Below, piece by piece: positions 41,668-50,364 of a stretch of 64,000 nt of DNA. Origin of the DNA: Streptomyces sp. NBC_00443 (GTDB lineage: Bacteria > Actinomycetota > Actinomycetes > Streptomycetales > Streptomycetaceae); the NCBI RefSeq assembly GCF_036014175.1, contig NZ_CP107917.1:4960001-5024000 (forward strand). The letters run 5' to 3'. The notes beneath the pieces are model-generated. The model was given only the letters and a program-made list of their open reading frames with translations. It made no database searches and had not been told where the DNA came from. Made by a program: the position numbers and the translations under genes. Position 1 is the stretch's first letter, and each line of letters begins with the position of its first letter.

Positions 41668-43182
41668 ATGGCGCGCCGCAAGTCAGTGATGCAAGTGCTC
41701 GCCGAGGCGTACAAGGCGAAGCAACAGGCGAAGGCTGCTGAGTTGAAGCGTGCCCAGCAGAAGGAGCAGCAGGCAGCGAAGGCTGCTGAGGAGCGTCGGC
41801 GCCGTCAGAAGCGGGAAGCCGCCAAGATCGAGACCGAGCATGCCCGTCTGTTAGCCGCAGGGGAGAAGCACCTCGACCGGGAGCAAGCTGCACAGGCACG
41901 CGAGGTTGCCCGTATAGAGCGGGAGTTGGCTAAGCGCCAGGCCGAGCGGAAGCGCGCTGCAGAGCAGCGGGAACGAGAGCAGGCCCGCTCGGAGAAGGAG
42001 CGGCAGAAGCAGGCGCGTGAAACTCGATTGGCGCAGTTGAAGGATGAGGCAGAACAACGCACGCTCCAGGCCCAAGAGCGCCTGGCGGAACTCCAGGCGG
42101 TGCTGACGGACCGGCCCAGAAGATTGACGAGTTGGCACCCGTATGTCGAGCTTGCACTCGCTGAGCGGGGCCCGCAGGGCGTGGCAGACGCTGTGGAGGA
42201 AGTGCTCAATGGCTCGTCTGTGCCCGAAGGGTGCCGCGCGGGTGCGGGAGCGGCTTATGTTCCGGAGGCTCAGCAACTCCTCATTGAGGTCGAACTGCCG
42301 CAGCATGAGGTGGTGCCGACCGTGGCCGCGTACAGGGTTATCGTCCAGCGGACCGAAATCGTCGCCCAGCCGCGTAAAGAGGCCGAGACCAAGGAGACTT
42401 ACCGCACTCTGGTTGCACGCCTCGCCTTGCGGGCACTGGACGAAGCGTTCTCGACCACCCCACCTGGTCTCGTAACCACTGTGGTGTTCAACGGGCATGT
42501 GAGTGCCAAGGACCGCGCGACCGGCCGTCCAGTGCACCCCTGCCTTGTGAGCGTGGTCGCCCGGCGCGAAGACTTCGACGAACTTGTACTGGACGAACCC
42601 CAGCTCGATGCGCAGGAGTGCCTCAAATACCTGGGCGCTGTCGTCTCCCGTCATCCGCACGATCTGGAGCCCGTACCCCCGGTCGTGGAGATCGACCTGT
42701 CGAGGTACCGCATCACCGCGGATGCCGGCGCCGTGGCAGGGCTCGACAGCCGACCTGACCTCCTGCAGATGGACCCGTACGCTTTCGAGCGGCTCGTACG
42801 CGAACTGTTCGAAGCGATGGGCTTCGAGACCTGGCGGACTCAGGGTTCTCGGGATGATGGTGTGGACGCTGTAGCTGTACAGCGTGACCCAGTGGGGACC
42901 ACGGTTTTCGCCATCCAGGCGAAGCGGTCGAAGAACGCCGTGCCCGTTGAGACAGTCCGCGCGTTGGCAGGAGTGATGCACGACAAAGCTGCAAGCCGTG
43001 GAGTCCTGGTGACGACCTCATGGTTCGGAAAAGCAAGCGATGACTTCGCTCACCGAACGGGCAGGATGCAACTCATCAACGGACGCAACCTGAAGGCGCT
43101 CCTCAAGGAGTACTTGAACATGGACGTCTTGATCGGCCTCCCGAAGACACCTCCGGGTTGGCAGCCCTCTGACGTCCAATGA
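41668..43182 (+). CDS. coiled-coil protein with C-terminal Mrr-type restriction endonuclease domain
   Basis: ATG 41668 (MARRKSVMQVLAEAYKAKQ) follows GGTGGGGGA; 504 residues. Residues about 10-180 are a highly charged Lys/Glu/Ala/Arg coiled coil. A middle domain (about 180-370) is unassigned. The C-terminal ~115 residues are Mrr_cat: FERLVRELFEAMGFETW, then GSRDDGVDAVAV and VFAIQAKRSKNAVPVETVRALAG, the D...Q-x-K nuclease core. Mrr nucleases cut modified or foreign DNA. Its neighbours are the NACHT and NLR pairs, so a defence role is likely; whether it cleaves methylated DNA is unknown. Confidence 0.82.
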   Translation: MARRKSVMQVLAEAYKAKQQAKAAELKRAQQKEQQAAKAAEERRRRQKREAAKIETEHARLLAAGEKHLDREQAAQAREVARIERELAKRQAERKRAAEQREREQARSEKERQKQARETRLAQLKDEAEQRTLQAQERLAELQAVLTDRPRRLTSWHPYVELALAERGPQGVADAVEEVLNGSSVPEGCRAGAGAAYVPEAQQLLIEVELPQHEVVPTVAAYRVIVQRTEIVAQPRKEAETKETYRTLVARLALRALDEAFSTTPPGLVTTVVFNGHVSAKDRATGRPVHPCLVSVVARREDFDELVLDEPQLDAQECLKYLGAVVSRHPHDLEPVPPVVEIDLSRYRITADAGAVAGLDSRPDLLQMDPYAFERLVRELFEAMGFETWRTQGSRDDGVDAVAVQRDPVGTTVFAIQAKRSKNAVPVETVRALAGVMHDKAASRGVLVTTSWFGKASDDFAHRTGRMQLINGRNLKALLKEYLNMDVLIGLPKTPPGWQPSDVQ

Positions 43183-43482
43183 GGTGTTCAGACGGACCGA
43201 TTGACCAAGCTGCAGCCCTGCACCACAACCGCACCGGATAGAGCGGGGAGCACCGGGGAATCACGGTGAAGTCAACCCAGCCCGGAGAGACCGCGCCCCG
43301 ACTGTTTGCCCAGGTCAGCGAACCAGCCGTCCGCAAATGCCCGCAGCTTCCCAAGCTGATGGCATGGGGCAAGGAGCCAGCAAGGGGGCGTGGGAACCGC
43401 GGTGAGCGGTTTAGGCGTTTGGCTTCACGTCAGGGCCGCCTTTTCTACGCTGGTTGCGGAGCCGCGCGGATCGGGGGATCAA
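43183..43482. repeat. leader of effector pair 1, paralogous to 47100-47377
   Basis: This ~280-base leader and the one at 47100-47377 share GCACCACAA(C/G)CGCACC, GAGCGGGGA..AGC(A)CCGGGGAATCACGG, CCCGCAGCTTCCCAAGCTGATGG, a TT(T)TCTACGCTGG stretch and CGGGGGATCAAGTGAGTGCTG at the start codon. They are therefore duplicated with the genes. AGCTTCCCAAGCT lies at 43345-43357, 126 bases before the start. Confidence 0.65.
43345..43357. promoter_or_regulatory. shared motif copy 2 (AGCTTCCCAAGCT)
   Basis: Exact copy of the inverted repeat at 41505 and 47236, 126 bases before the effector 1 start. Confidence 0.5.
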
Positions 43483-43902
43483 GTGAGTGCTGAGATCGGG
43501 CAGTTGGTGGAGCAGGCAGGTCCGTATCTGGCGACCGCGGCGAGTGCGTATGGGGTGGCGGTGTTCACCCGGGCCGAGAGCGCGGCCGTGGACGCCACAG
43601 CGAACCTGGGGCGGCGCATCCTGCAGGCCGTGTGGCGCCGCCGTGACGAGCGGGGCCGGACGGAGCTGGAGGCCGCGGTCCAGGAAGCGGCCGAAGCACC
43701 GGACGATGCGGACGCGGCTGCCGCCCTGCGCCAGCAGATCAAGCGGGCGCTGCGTGACGACGCCGAGTTGCTGGCCGAGCTGGCCCGGATGCTGCCCGCC
43801 GCCGGTGAGACGGTGCACGTGACGGCGTCGGGTGAGCGGTCCATCGCCGCGAAGACCATCGGCACGGCCGTCACCGGGGACAACACGACGATCAGGCCAT
43901 GA
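43483..43902 (+). CDS. small putative effector of NLR pair 1, with C-terminal amyloid-like motif
   Basis: GTG 43483 (MSAEIGQLVEQAG) follows GGGGGA. The 139-residue protein has an N-terminal helical, Gly/Ala-rich segment (GPYLATAASAYGVAVFTRAES), a middle acidic/basic helical part, and a C-terminal ASGERSIAAKTIGTAVTGDN. The C-terminal motif recurs at the N-terminus of the next gene, the NLR, and in pair 2. Its stop overlaps the NLR start (ATGA), so the two are coupled. The first half may be membrane-active (HeLo-like 'Bell' type); this is inference. It has a close paralogue at 47378. Confidence 0.72.
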   Translation: MSAEIGQLVEQAGPYLATAASAYGVAVFTRAESAAVDATANLGRRILQAVWRRRDERGRTELEAAVQEAAEAPDDADAAAALRQQIKRALRDDAELLAELARMLPAAGETVHVTASGERSIAAKTIGTAVTGDNTTIRP

Positions 43903-46349
43903 CCAACAGCGATGCGGCCAGCGCGGACGGTCCGCAGGCGATTGGGCCGCGGTCCCTGGCGGTGGGCGGCGGCGTCAGTGTGGCGATCACCGGCGACGGC
44001 GGCCAGGTAGTGATGCTCCCGGCCGAGGCGGTGCGCTGGGCCAGGGAGGTGGAGGCGCCGCCGGGGGCCGGGAATCTACCCGGATCTGCATCCGGCGTCT
44101 TCGTCGGACGTGAACATGAACTGGCCGAGTTGCGCCGGCTCCTGGCCGACGAGGGGGAGGCCGCTGTCACTCAGGTGCCCGGTTCACGGGCGATCCATGG
44201 GCTGGGCGGGATCGGCAAGAGCACGCTCGCCCTGCACTACGCCCATACGCACCGGCGCACCTACACGCTGGTGTGGTGGATCAACGCGGCAAGTACCGAG
44301 CAGATCGTCGCCAGCTTGGCCACCCTGGCCATGCGGCTGTGCCCGCAATGGGCCGCCACCACGGGCGTGCAGGAGCGGGCGGCGTGGGCGATCCTGTGGC
44401 TGCAGTGGCATCCCGCCTGGCTGCTGGTGTTCGACAACGTCGAAGATCCCACCGACCTGCGCCACTACCTCGGCACGCTTCCGGACGGCCATCACCTCGC
44501 CACCAGTCGCACCGCGACCGGCTGGCACACCATCGCCCCCACCATGACGCTGGGCCTGCTCGACACCGATGCGGCCCTAAAACTGCTCTGCACCCTGGCG
44601 CTCGGAGCAGAGCACACCCCCACCCCAGACCAACGGCAGGACGCAGCCGCCCTTGCCGCCGAACTTGGCTACCTGCCCCTCGCGCTGGAACAAGCCGGCG
44701 CATACCTCTTTGAGACCGGAGCCTCTCTGACCGACTATCGAGGCATGCTGGGGCGGGTCATGGACACGGCTGTCGGCGGAATCGACCCCGAGCGGACCAT
44801 CGCCCGCATCTGGCGCCACACCCTGACCGCCATCGAAGACCGCCTCCCGCAAGCCGTCACGCTCCTCAACGCCATGGCCTGGCTCGCACCCGACGACATC
44901 CCCCGCACCCTGCTCGCCTCGCTCTGCCCCGACCCGCTCACCCTCGGCGAGGCCCTGGGTGCACTGCACGCGTACAACATGATCGCGTACAGCACCGACC
45001 GCCAGAGCACCAGCATCCACCGCCTGGTGCAGACCGTGCTGCGCCACCGACCCGCCATGAACTCCGAGGCACATCCACCCGGCCGACAGGACGCTGAACA
45101 CCTCATCCAGCAGGCCATCCCCGACGAGGAGGCGAACACTCCGGGGTGGGAGCGAATTCTTCCCCATGTCGTGGCCGTCGCCGACTCGACACCGCACACC
45201 AGCCTGGCGTCGGCCGAAACCGCCGACGCCTACGAGGCCGCCGCACAGTACCTGTATCGCCAAGGGCGCGACGCCCACACCATCCGCCTACGGACAGCCA
45301 CCCTCGCGCAGCACGAGCGGGACCTGGGCGACACCCACCCCGACACCCTGATCAGCCGCAACAACCTGGCCTACGCCTACCGGGCGGCGGGAGACCTGAG
45401 GCGGGCCATCCCCCTGCACGAAGCCACCCTCGCCCAGAGCGAGCAGGTCCTGGGCGACACCCACCCCAACACCCTGACCAGCCGCAACAACCTGGCCGGC
45501 GCCTACGAGTCGGCGGGGGATCTGGAGCGGGCCATCCCCCTGTACGAGACCACCCTCGCCCAGCGCGAGCAGGTCCTGGGCGACACCCACCCCTCCACCC
45601 TGATCAGCCGCAACAACCTGGCCGGCGCCTACCGGGCGGCGGGCGACCTGGGGCGGGCCATCCCCCTGTACGAGACCACCCTCGCCCAGCGCGAGCAGGT
45701 CCTGGGCGACACCCACCCCGACACCCTGATCAGCCGCAACGACCTGGCCGGCGCCTACCATTCGGCGGGGGATCTGGGCCGGGCCATCCCCCTGCACGAG
45801 ACCACCCTCGCCCAGAGCGAGCAGGTCCTGGGCGACACCCACCCCGACACCCTGACCAGCCGCAACAACCTGGCCGGCGCCTACCGGGCGGCGGGCGACC
45901 TGGGCCGGGCCGTCCCCCTGTACGAGACCACCCTCGCCCAGCGCGAGCAGGTCCTGGGCGACACCCACCCCGACACCCTGACCGCCCGCAACAACCTGGC
46001 CGGCGCCTACCGGGCGGCGGGCGACCTGGGCCGGGCCGTCCCCCTGTACGAGACCACCCTCGCCCAGCGCGAGCAGGTCCTGGGCGACACCCACCCCGAC
46101 ACCCTGACCAGCCGCAACAACCTGGCCTACGCCTACGAGTCGGCGGGGGATCTGGAGCGGGCCATCCCCCTGTACGAGACCACCCTCGCCCAGCGCGAGC
46201 AGGTCCTGGGCGACACCCACCCCTCCACCCTGATCACCCGCAACAACCTCGCGCATGCCCGTGAAACTGCGGAGACCGTACAGCAACGCGATACAGCAAC
46301 CCCTACAACCGCCCCCGACCTTCAGCGCTCCTCAGGCACTTCCGACTAG
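43899..46349 (+). CDS. NLR-like NB-ARC ATPase with C-terminal TPR array (pair 1)
   Basis: ATG 43899 overlaps the effector stop. Residues 15-34 carry IGPRSLAVGGGVSVAITGDG, a version of the effector's C-terminal motif. The NB-ARC STAND NTPase has Walker A IHGLGGIGKST (about 99-109), Walker B WLLVFDNVEDP, and winged-helix region to about residue 390. The C-terminal ~345 residues are eight kinesin-light-chain-type TPRs of 42 residues (unit like AGDLGRAIPLYETTLAQREQ then VLGDTHPDTL). TPRs likely bind a ligand and release the N-terminal motif to template the effector. The product is 816 residues and appears intact. Confidence 0.82.
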   Translation: MTNSDAASADGPQAIGPRSLAVGGGVSVAITGDGGQVVMLPAEAVRWAREVEAPPGAGNLPGSASGVFVGREHELAELRRLLADEGEAAVTQVPGSRAIHGLGGIGKSTLALHYAHTHRRTYTLVWWINAASTEQIVASLATLAMRLCPQWAATTGVQERAAWAILWLQWHPAWLLVFDNVEDPTDLRHYLGTLPDGHHLATSRTATGWHTIAPTMTLGLLDTDAALKLLCTLALGAEHTPTPDQRQDAAALAAELGYLPLALEQAGAYLFETGASLTDYRGMLGRVMDTAVGGIDPERTIARIWRHTLTAIEDRLPQAVTLLNAMAWLAPDDIPRTLLASLCPDPLTLGEALGALHAYNMIAYSTDRQSTSIHRLVQTVLRHRPAMNSEAHPPGRQDAEHLIQQAIPDEEANTPGWERILPHVVAVADSTPHTSLASAETADAYEAAAQYLYRQGRDAHTIRLRTATLAQHERDLGDTHPDTLISRNNLAYAYRAAGDLRRAIPLHEATLAQSEQVLGDTHPNTLTSRNNLAGAYESAGDLERAIPLYETTLAQREQVLGDTHPSTLISRNNLAGAYRAAGDLGRAIPLYETTLAQREQVLGDTHPDTLISRNDLAGAYHSAGDLGRAIPLHETTLAQSEQVLGDTHPDTLTSRNNLAGAYRAAGDLGRAVPLYETTLAQREQVLGDTHPDTLTARNNLAGAYRAAGDLGRAVPLYETTLAQREQVLGDTHPDTLTSRNNLAYAYESAGDLERAIPLYETTLAQREQVLGDTHPSTLITRNNLAHARETAETVQQRDTATPTTAPDLQRSSGTSD
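45298..46270 (+). repeat. near-identical 126-bp tandem repeats encoding TPRs of NLR 1
   Basis: GAGCAGGTCCTGGGCGACAC recurs seven times at 126-base spacing, and blocks of over 60 bases are identical between copies. DNA identity well above what protein conservation needs indicates recent expansion or gene conversion. Frame is kept throughout. Confidence 0.85.
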
Positions 46350-46596
46350 CCGGAGTGCCTCTCAGCGACCGCCCGGGCCTGTGCCGGACCGTCTCATTTT
46401 CCGTCTCATTCAGCTACGTTCACCGCCGTTCAGGAGGGTCCACCAGCAGAAGCCGTCTCGGCATACACCCGCCCATGAACCCAGGTGAACGACCCTGTAC
46501 ACACCCCAACACTCGACCAACACAGTTGGAAATCGTGTTGCCATCGGAGTCCGCTCACAGCCCACGGAGGACGGCAAGGCGTGATCAGCTTGGAGT
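46350..46596. other. gap between NLR 1 and the TM-coil gene
   Basis: The gap contains CCGTCTCATTTTCCGTCTCATT (a near-direct repeat of CCGTCTCATT) and CAGCTACGTTCACCGCCGTTC, wording seen beside phage or AICE integration scars in Streptomyces. No gene is supported. Confidence 0.4.
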
Positions 46597-47061
46597 GTGG
46601 AGACCATCATCGCCAGCGGCATAGCCGTCCTGGGAACGCTGCTTGGTTCGGGGATAACCCTGGCGTTCCAGCAGCGCACCGCCGACAAGAGCCACCAGTT
46701 CACCCGCCAGGAGAAGCTGCGACAGGAACGACTCGATGCCTTCTCCGCCTACGCCGGCGCATTGGTCAACTACCGCCGCTGCCTGGTTCACCTCTGGTTC
46801 TGCGAGCACGAACAGCCACCACCGGAGGACCCCGACACAGTACGGATCCGCGCCTACGACCTACGCTCCAACGCCCAAGAGGCCCTGTTCCGGGCACAGA
46901 TGCTCACCGATGACGAAACGCTGAGCCAGGCCGCGGAGAACGTGCTCGCAGACATTACGACGCTGTCCAAGACAGCCAGCAGAACAGGACTCGACGATGC
47001 CAGGGTACGAACCCGTGACGACATCAGCCGACTGGTCAGAGCAGCCAAGCAACACCTATGA
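46597..47061 (+). CDS. hypothetical protein with N-terminal membrane segment and coiled coil
   Basis: The start is GTG 46597 (METIIASGIAVLGTLLGSGITLAF), an N-terminal transmembrane helix followed by QQRTADKSHQFTRQEKLRQERLDAFSAYAGALVNYRRC and further helix. The 154-residue protein is of a type widespread in Streptomyces, of unknown function. It lies between the two NLR pairs; whether it belongs to them is unknown. Confidence 0.65.
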   Translation: METIIASGIAVLGTLLGSGITLAFQQRTADKSHQFTRQEKLRQERLDAFSAYAGALVNYRRCLVHLWFCEHEQPPPEDPDTVRIRAYDLRSNAQEALFRAQMLTDDETLSQAAENVLADITTLSKTASRTGLDDARVRTRDDISRLVRAAKQHL

Positions 47062-47377
47062 GGCACTTGCAGACGCGCCGGCTCGTAGTGCCCCACGCCG
47101 ACAGTGACCGCACCACAAGCGCACCAGATCGAGCGGGGAACAGCGGGGAATCACGGTGAAAGCAGTCGAGCCCACAGAGGTGGCGAACCTGCCGTTCGAG
47201 CAGGTCGACGCCGACGACGGGCCCTCGATGCCCGCAGCTTCCCAAGCTGATGGTGTGAGGCGGGAGCCAGCGAGGAGCGAGTGAAACCTCGGCGGGTGAT
47301 TCGGGCGTTTTGCCTTCACGGTGGGGGCAGTGTTTCTACGCTGGGTTCTTTCGGAGCCGCGCGCATCGGGGGATCAA
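47062..47377. repeat. leader of effector pair 2, paralogous to 43183-43482
   Basis: It repeats the leader of pair 1: GCACCAGATCGAGCGGGGA, GCGGGGAATCACGGTGAA, CCCGCAGCTTCCCAAGCTGATGG and GCCGCGCGCATCGGGGGATC before GTG 47378. Some bases have been inserted between the shared blocks. Confidence 0.65.
47236..47248. promoter_or_regulatory. shared motif copy 3 (AGCTTCCCAAGCT)
   Basis: Exact copy of the inverted repeat, 130 bases before the effector 2 start. Confidence 0.5.
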
Positions 47378-47803
47378 GTGAGTGCTGAAATCGTGGCGTT
47401 GGTCGAGCAGGCGGGCCCGTACTTGACGTCTGCGGTGGGGGCGTACGGGGCAGCGGTGCTGACCCGAGCCCAGGACGTTGCCGCGGATGCCACTGTCGGT
47501 CTCGGGCAGCGGATCCTTCAGTTGGTCTGGCGCCGTAGGGACGAGGAGGGCCGGGCCGAGCTGGAACGGGTGGTGGACGAGGCCGCCGACGAACACGACG
47601 ACGCGTATTCCACGGCGGTGCTGGGCAGGCTACTCAAACGCGCGTTGCAGGATGATGCCGGGCTGCGGGAGGAACTGGCCGCCCTGCTGCCCGCCCGGGC
47701 CGCGGGCTCGGTCACCATCAAGGCGTCCGGCGAGCGGTCGATCGCCGCCCAGCACATCGGCACCGCGATCACCGGGGACGGTCATCTCCCGCGACGGCCA
47801 TGA
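47378..47803 (+). CDS. small putative effector of NLR pair 2, with C-terminal amyloid-like motif
   Basis: GTG 47378 (MSAEIVALVEQAGPYL) follows GGGGGA exactly as in the paralogue at 43483. The 141-residue protein has the same layout: GPYLTSAVGAYGAAVLTRAQ, WRRRDEEGRAELERVVDEA, RALQDDAGLREELAALLP, and C-terminal ASGERSIAAQHIGTAITGDG. The motif matches the N-terminus of the next gene (AGDRSIAAGQIGTAYTGD) almost residue for residue. Its stop overlaps the NLR 2 start by four bases. Confidence 0.72.
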   Translation: MSAEIVALVEQAGPYLTSAVGAYGAAVLTRAQDVAADATVGLGQRILQLVWRRRDEEGRAELERVVDEAADEHDDAYSTAVLGRLLKRALQDDAGLREELAALLPARAAGSVTIKASGERSIAAQHIGTAITGDGHLPRRP

Positions 47804-49041
47804 GTGCGGACAACGCCCTGTCCCGGCCACGGATCGAAGCCGCGGGAGACCGCTCAATAGCGGCCGGACAGATCGGTACCGCTTACACCGGGGACGTGCT
47901 GCCCGCCGAGGCGTTGTATGCGCCGGACAAGATCACCGCGGCCCCGGGCACCTCGAACCTGCCCCCGGCCACCCTCTGTCTGGGCCGCGGGGAAGAACTG
48001 GCCTGGCTGCGCCGCACTCTCACCGACCGGCAAGAGGGCGCCATCACGCAGAGCGGCGCGGTGCACGGGCTCGGCGGGATCGGCAAGAGCGCTCTGGCCC
48101 TGCACTACGCCCACCGCCACCGCAGCGACTACGCCCTGATCTGGTGGATCAACGCCGGTTCGCCCGATGAGATCGAGACATCCCTCACCAACCTCACGCA
48201 CACGCTGGTTGCTGGCTGGGCGGCCACGGCCGAACGCGCCGCGCAGCTGTCCTGGGCGATGCAGTGGCTGGCCTGGCACCCGGGGTGGCTGCTGGTCTAC
48301 GACAACGTCGAGGACCCCGACGACCTCGCCCCGTACACCGGGGCACTGCATCGCGGGCACCACTTGGCCACCAGCCGCCGCGCGAGGGGCTGGCCCGACA
48401 GCGCCCCCACGCTGGCCCTGGGCACCCTCGACCCCGATGACGCCACCGCACTGCTGTGCCGCCTCGTCTTCAAGGACGCCACTCCCACACCCCGGCAGCG
48501 GGCCGAGGCCCACGCTCTCGCCGACGACCTGGGGCACTTTCCGCTGGCGATCAAACAGGCCAGCGCCTACCTCGCCCAGAACCGTGGCATCAGCCTCGCC
48601 GCCTACCGCCGCCGCCTGGGCGCCAAGCTCGCCAAGTCCGCCCACGGCATCGACGCCGAACGCACCATCGCTCGCATCTGGAACGTCACACTCCACGCCC
48701 TGGAGGAGGAGAACCCGCTGGCCGTACAGGTGCTTCACACTGCCGCCTGGCTCGCCCCCGACGACATCCCACACGTCCTGCTCACCCCGCCCGGTGCCAA
48801 CCCGGACGACACCGCGGAAGCCATCGGCACCCTGGCCGCCTACAGCATGGTCACCGACACCGGCAGCGGTCTCAGCATCCACCGCATGGTCCAAACCGTC
48901 CTGCGCACTCCCCAAGGCACCGTCGGCATGCACTCAGAGCGTCACCTCCATGGACGCGACCGCGCCGAACAAGCGTCCTGCGCCATCTGACCCCGCACCC
49001 GGGCCAGGGCAACACCACCGACACTCAGTGGGACTCCCTTA
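47800..49041 (+). pseudogene. NLR-like NB-ARC protein (pair 2), N-terminal part, frameshifted and interrupted by an IS
   Basis: ATG 47800 opens a protein with AGDRSIAAGQIGTAYTGD at residues about 15-32, then NB-ARC Walker A VHGLGGIGKSA and Walker B WLLVYDNVEDP, similar to NLR 1. It stops at TGA 48988-48990 because one base is missing near 48975: the homologous LRHLTPHPGQGNTTDTQWDSL continues in another frame to 49041, where an IS5-type element is inserted. Removing the IS joins CTT-A to CG-CCT and gives DSLTPHLVTLAASTP in frame with the TPR part at 50459. Confidence 0.8.
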
Positions 49042-49116
49042 GAACTCGTAACACGATCTTGTTGAGATGCCCTGGTCGGGCGTGACCGATGTGAAGATTC
49101 GGCCGTTCGGGAGGGT

Positions 49117-49925
49117 GTGAGTACTCGGCCATGGATCGTGGATGACGACTTGTGGATGCTGATCGAGCCGCTGCTGCCGCCCTGGCCGGAGCGGTCGCCG
49201 GGGCCGCGCCCGGTCGCGGACCGGCTATGTCTGCAGGGAATCCTGTACGTCCTCCACAACGACATAGCCTGGCAACTGCTGCCGCTGGAGTTGGGGTTCG
49301 GCTCCGGGCAGACCTGCTGGCGCAGGTTGGAGCGGTGGCAGCAGTCAGGTGTCTTCAACCAACTGCACCGGATCCTGCTCGCCGAACTGAACGCCGCCGG
49401 CGAACTCAACTGGTCCAGGGCGTGCGTGGACGGCTCCCACATCCGCGCGAAAAAGGGGGAGCCGACACCGGTCCGTCGCCGGTCGACCGGCGGAAGACGG
49501 GCAGCAAGCACCACTTGATCTGCGACGGACGCGGCACCCCGCTCAAGGTCATCACGACTGCTGCCAACGTCAATGACGTCACCCAGACCCTCGCCCTGGT
49601 CGACGGCATCCCGCCCGTGGCAGGGCGTCCCGGCCGGCCACGCCGCCGCCCCGACTCGCTGCTCGGCGACAAGGGTTACGACTCCAACCCCAGCCGCGAC
49701 GAGCTGCGCAAGCGCCGGATCCTGCCGGTCATCTCCCGCAAGGGCGCCCCGAACATCAAGGGGCTGGGCAAACTCCGCTACGTCGTCGAGCAGACCTTCG
49801 CCCTGCTCCACCAGTTCAAACGCCTTGCCGTCCGCTGGGAACGCCGAACCGAACTCCACGACGCCTTCGTCTCATTGGCCTGCAGCCTCATCTGCTGGAG
49901 GCGACTGAAGAAGCACCGGTCATGA
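49117..49925 (+). CDS. IS5-family transposase (two frames, probable -1 frameshift)
   Basis: Frame one from GTG 49117 (MSTRPWIVDDDLWMLIEPLLPPW) encodes the N-terminal domain to about CVDGSHIRAKKGEPT. The remaining catalytic domain (KKGGADTGPSPVDRRKTGSKHHL ... GDKGYDSNPSR ... VVEQTFALLHQFKRL) is in the -1 frame. The slippery stretch GCGAAAAAGGGGGAG (about 49447-49461) would allow programmed -1 shifting, as in many IS5 elements. The DDE residues are D in VDGSH, D in GDKGYD and E in VVEQTF. The joined product would be about 270 residues. Confidence 0.82.
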
Positions 49926-49944
49926 TCGTGTCACGAGCCTCTAG

Positions 49945-50364
49945 CTACAACTCACACCACTCACCCAGAGGGCCGGCCGCCTGCGTCTGGGTGAAGTCGT
50001 GCACCAGGTCCCACGCCCGATCGGTGTCCAGGACAAACTCGCCCGTGAACGCGGCGAGGTCGTCCATGATCGGGACTTCGACCTCGGCACCCGAGGGCAC
50101 GGTGCCGTCTCCTACGAGCAGAGACATCCGCTCGGCGTCACTCATCAGATGGACAACCGCGTGATCACCTCGGAAGGCCAGGACCAGCACCGGGAACTCT
50201 TTGTTCGGCAACCGAACCTTGACGTACCCCTGGCCGCAGGAACGCAGGTCGTTGAAGCGGTCTGACAGGTCCTTCACCTCTGAACGTCTCTCAACCGGAT
50301 GGAACAGCCCAGATTCCGGCGACGTCGCCGCCCACATCACGCTCATCCAGCCACTCTTCCCCAC
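49945..50364 (-). CDS. Imm1-like putative immunity protein, passenger within the IS
   Basis: The frame is open from 50364; a GTG at 50277 (MKDLSDRFNDLRSCGQG) is a plausible start. It has KVRLPNKEFPVLVLAFRGDHAVVHLMSD, then EVEVPIMDDLAAFTGEFVLDTDRAWDLVHDFTQTQAAGPLGEWCEL. The end pattern (VP...A...V..F..T....P...W) is that of Imm1-type immunity proteins paired with polymorphic toxins. No toxin gene is beside it. It lies between the internal and outer right ends of the IS, so it has probably been picked up as a passenger. Confidence 0.55.
   Translation of the reverse strand: MGKSGWMSVMWAATSPESGLFHPVERRSEVKDLSDRFNDLRSCGQGYVKVRLPNKEFPVLVLAFRGDHAVVHLMSDAERMSLLVGDGTVPSGAEVEVPIMDDLAAFTGEFVLDTDRAWDLVHDFTQTQAAGPLGEWCEL

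Noticed and set aside
45298..46270. CRISPR-like regular repeats
   Set aside because: The repeats are 126-bp units in one reading frame encoding TPRs; there are no unique spacers.
46350..46596. A second integration site inside the AICE
   Set aside because: Wording such as CCGTCTCATT and CAGCTACGTTCACC is reminiscent of integration scars, but no core duplication or integrase was found.
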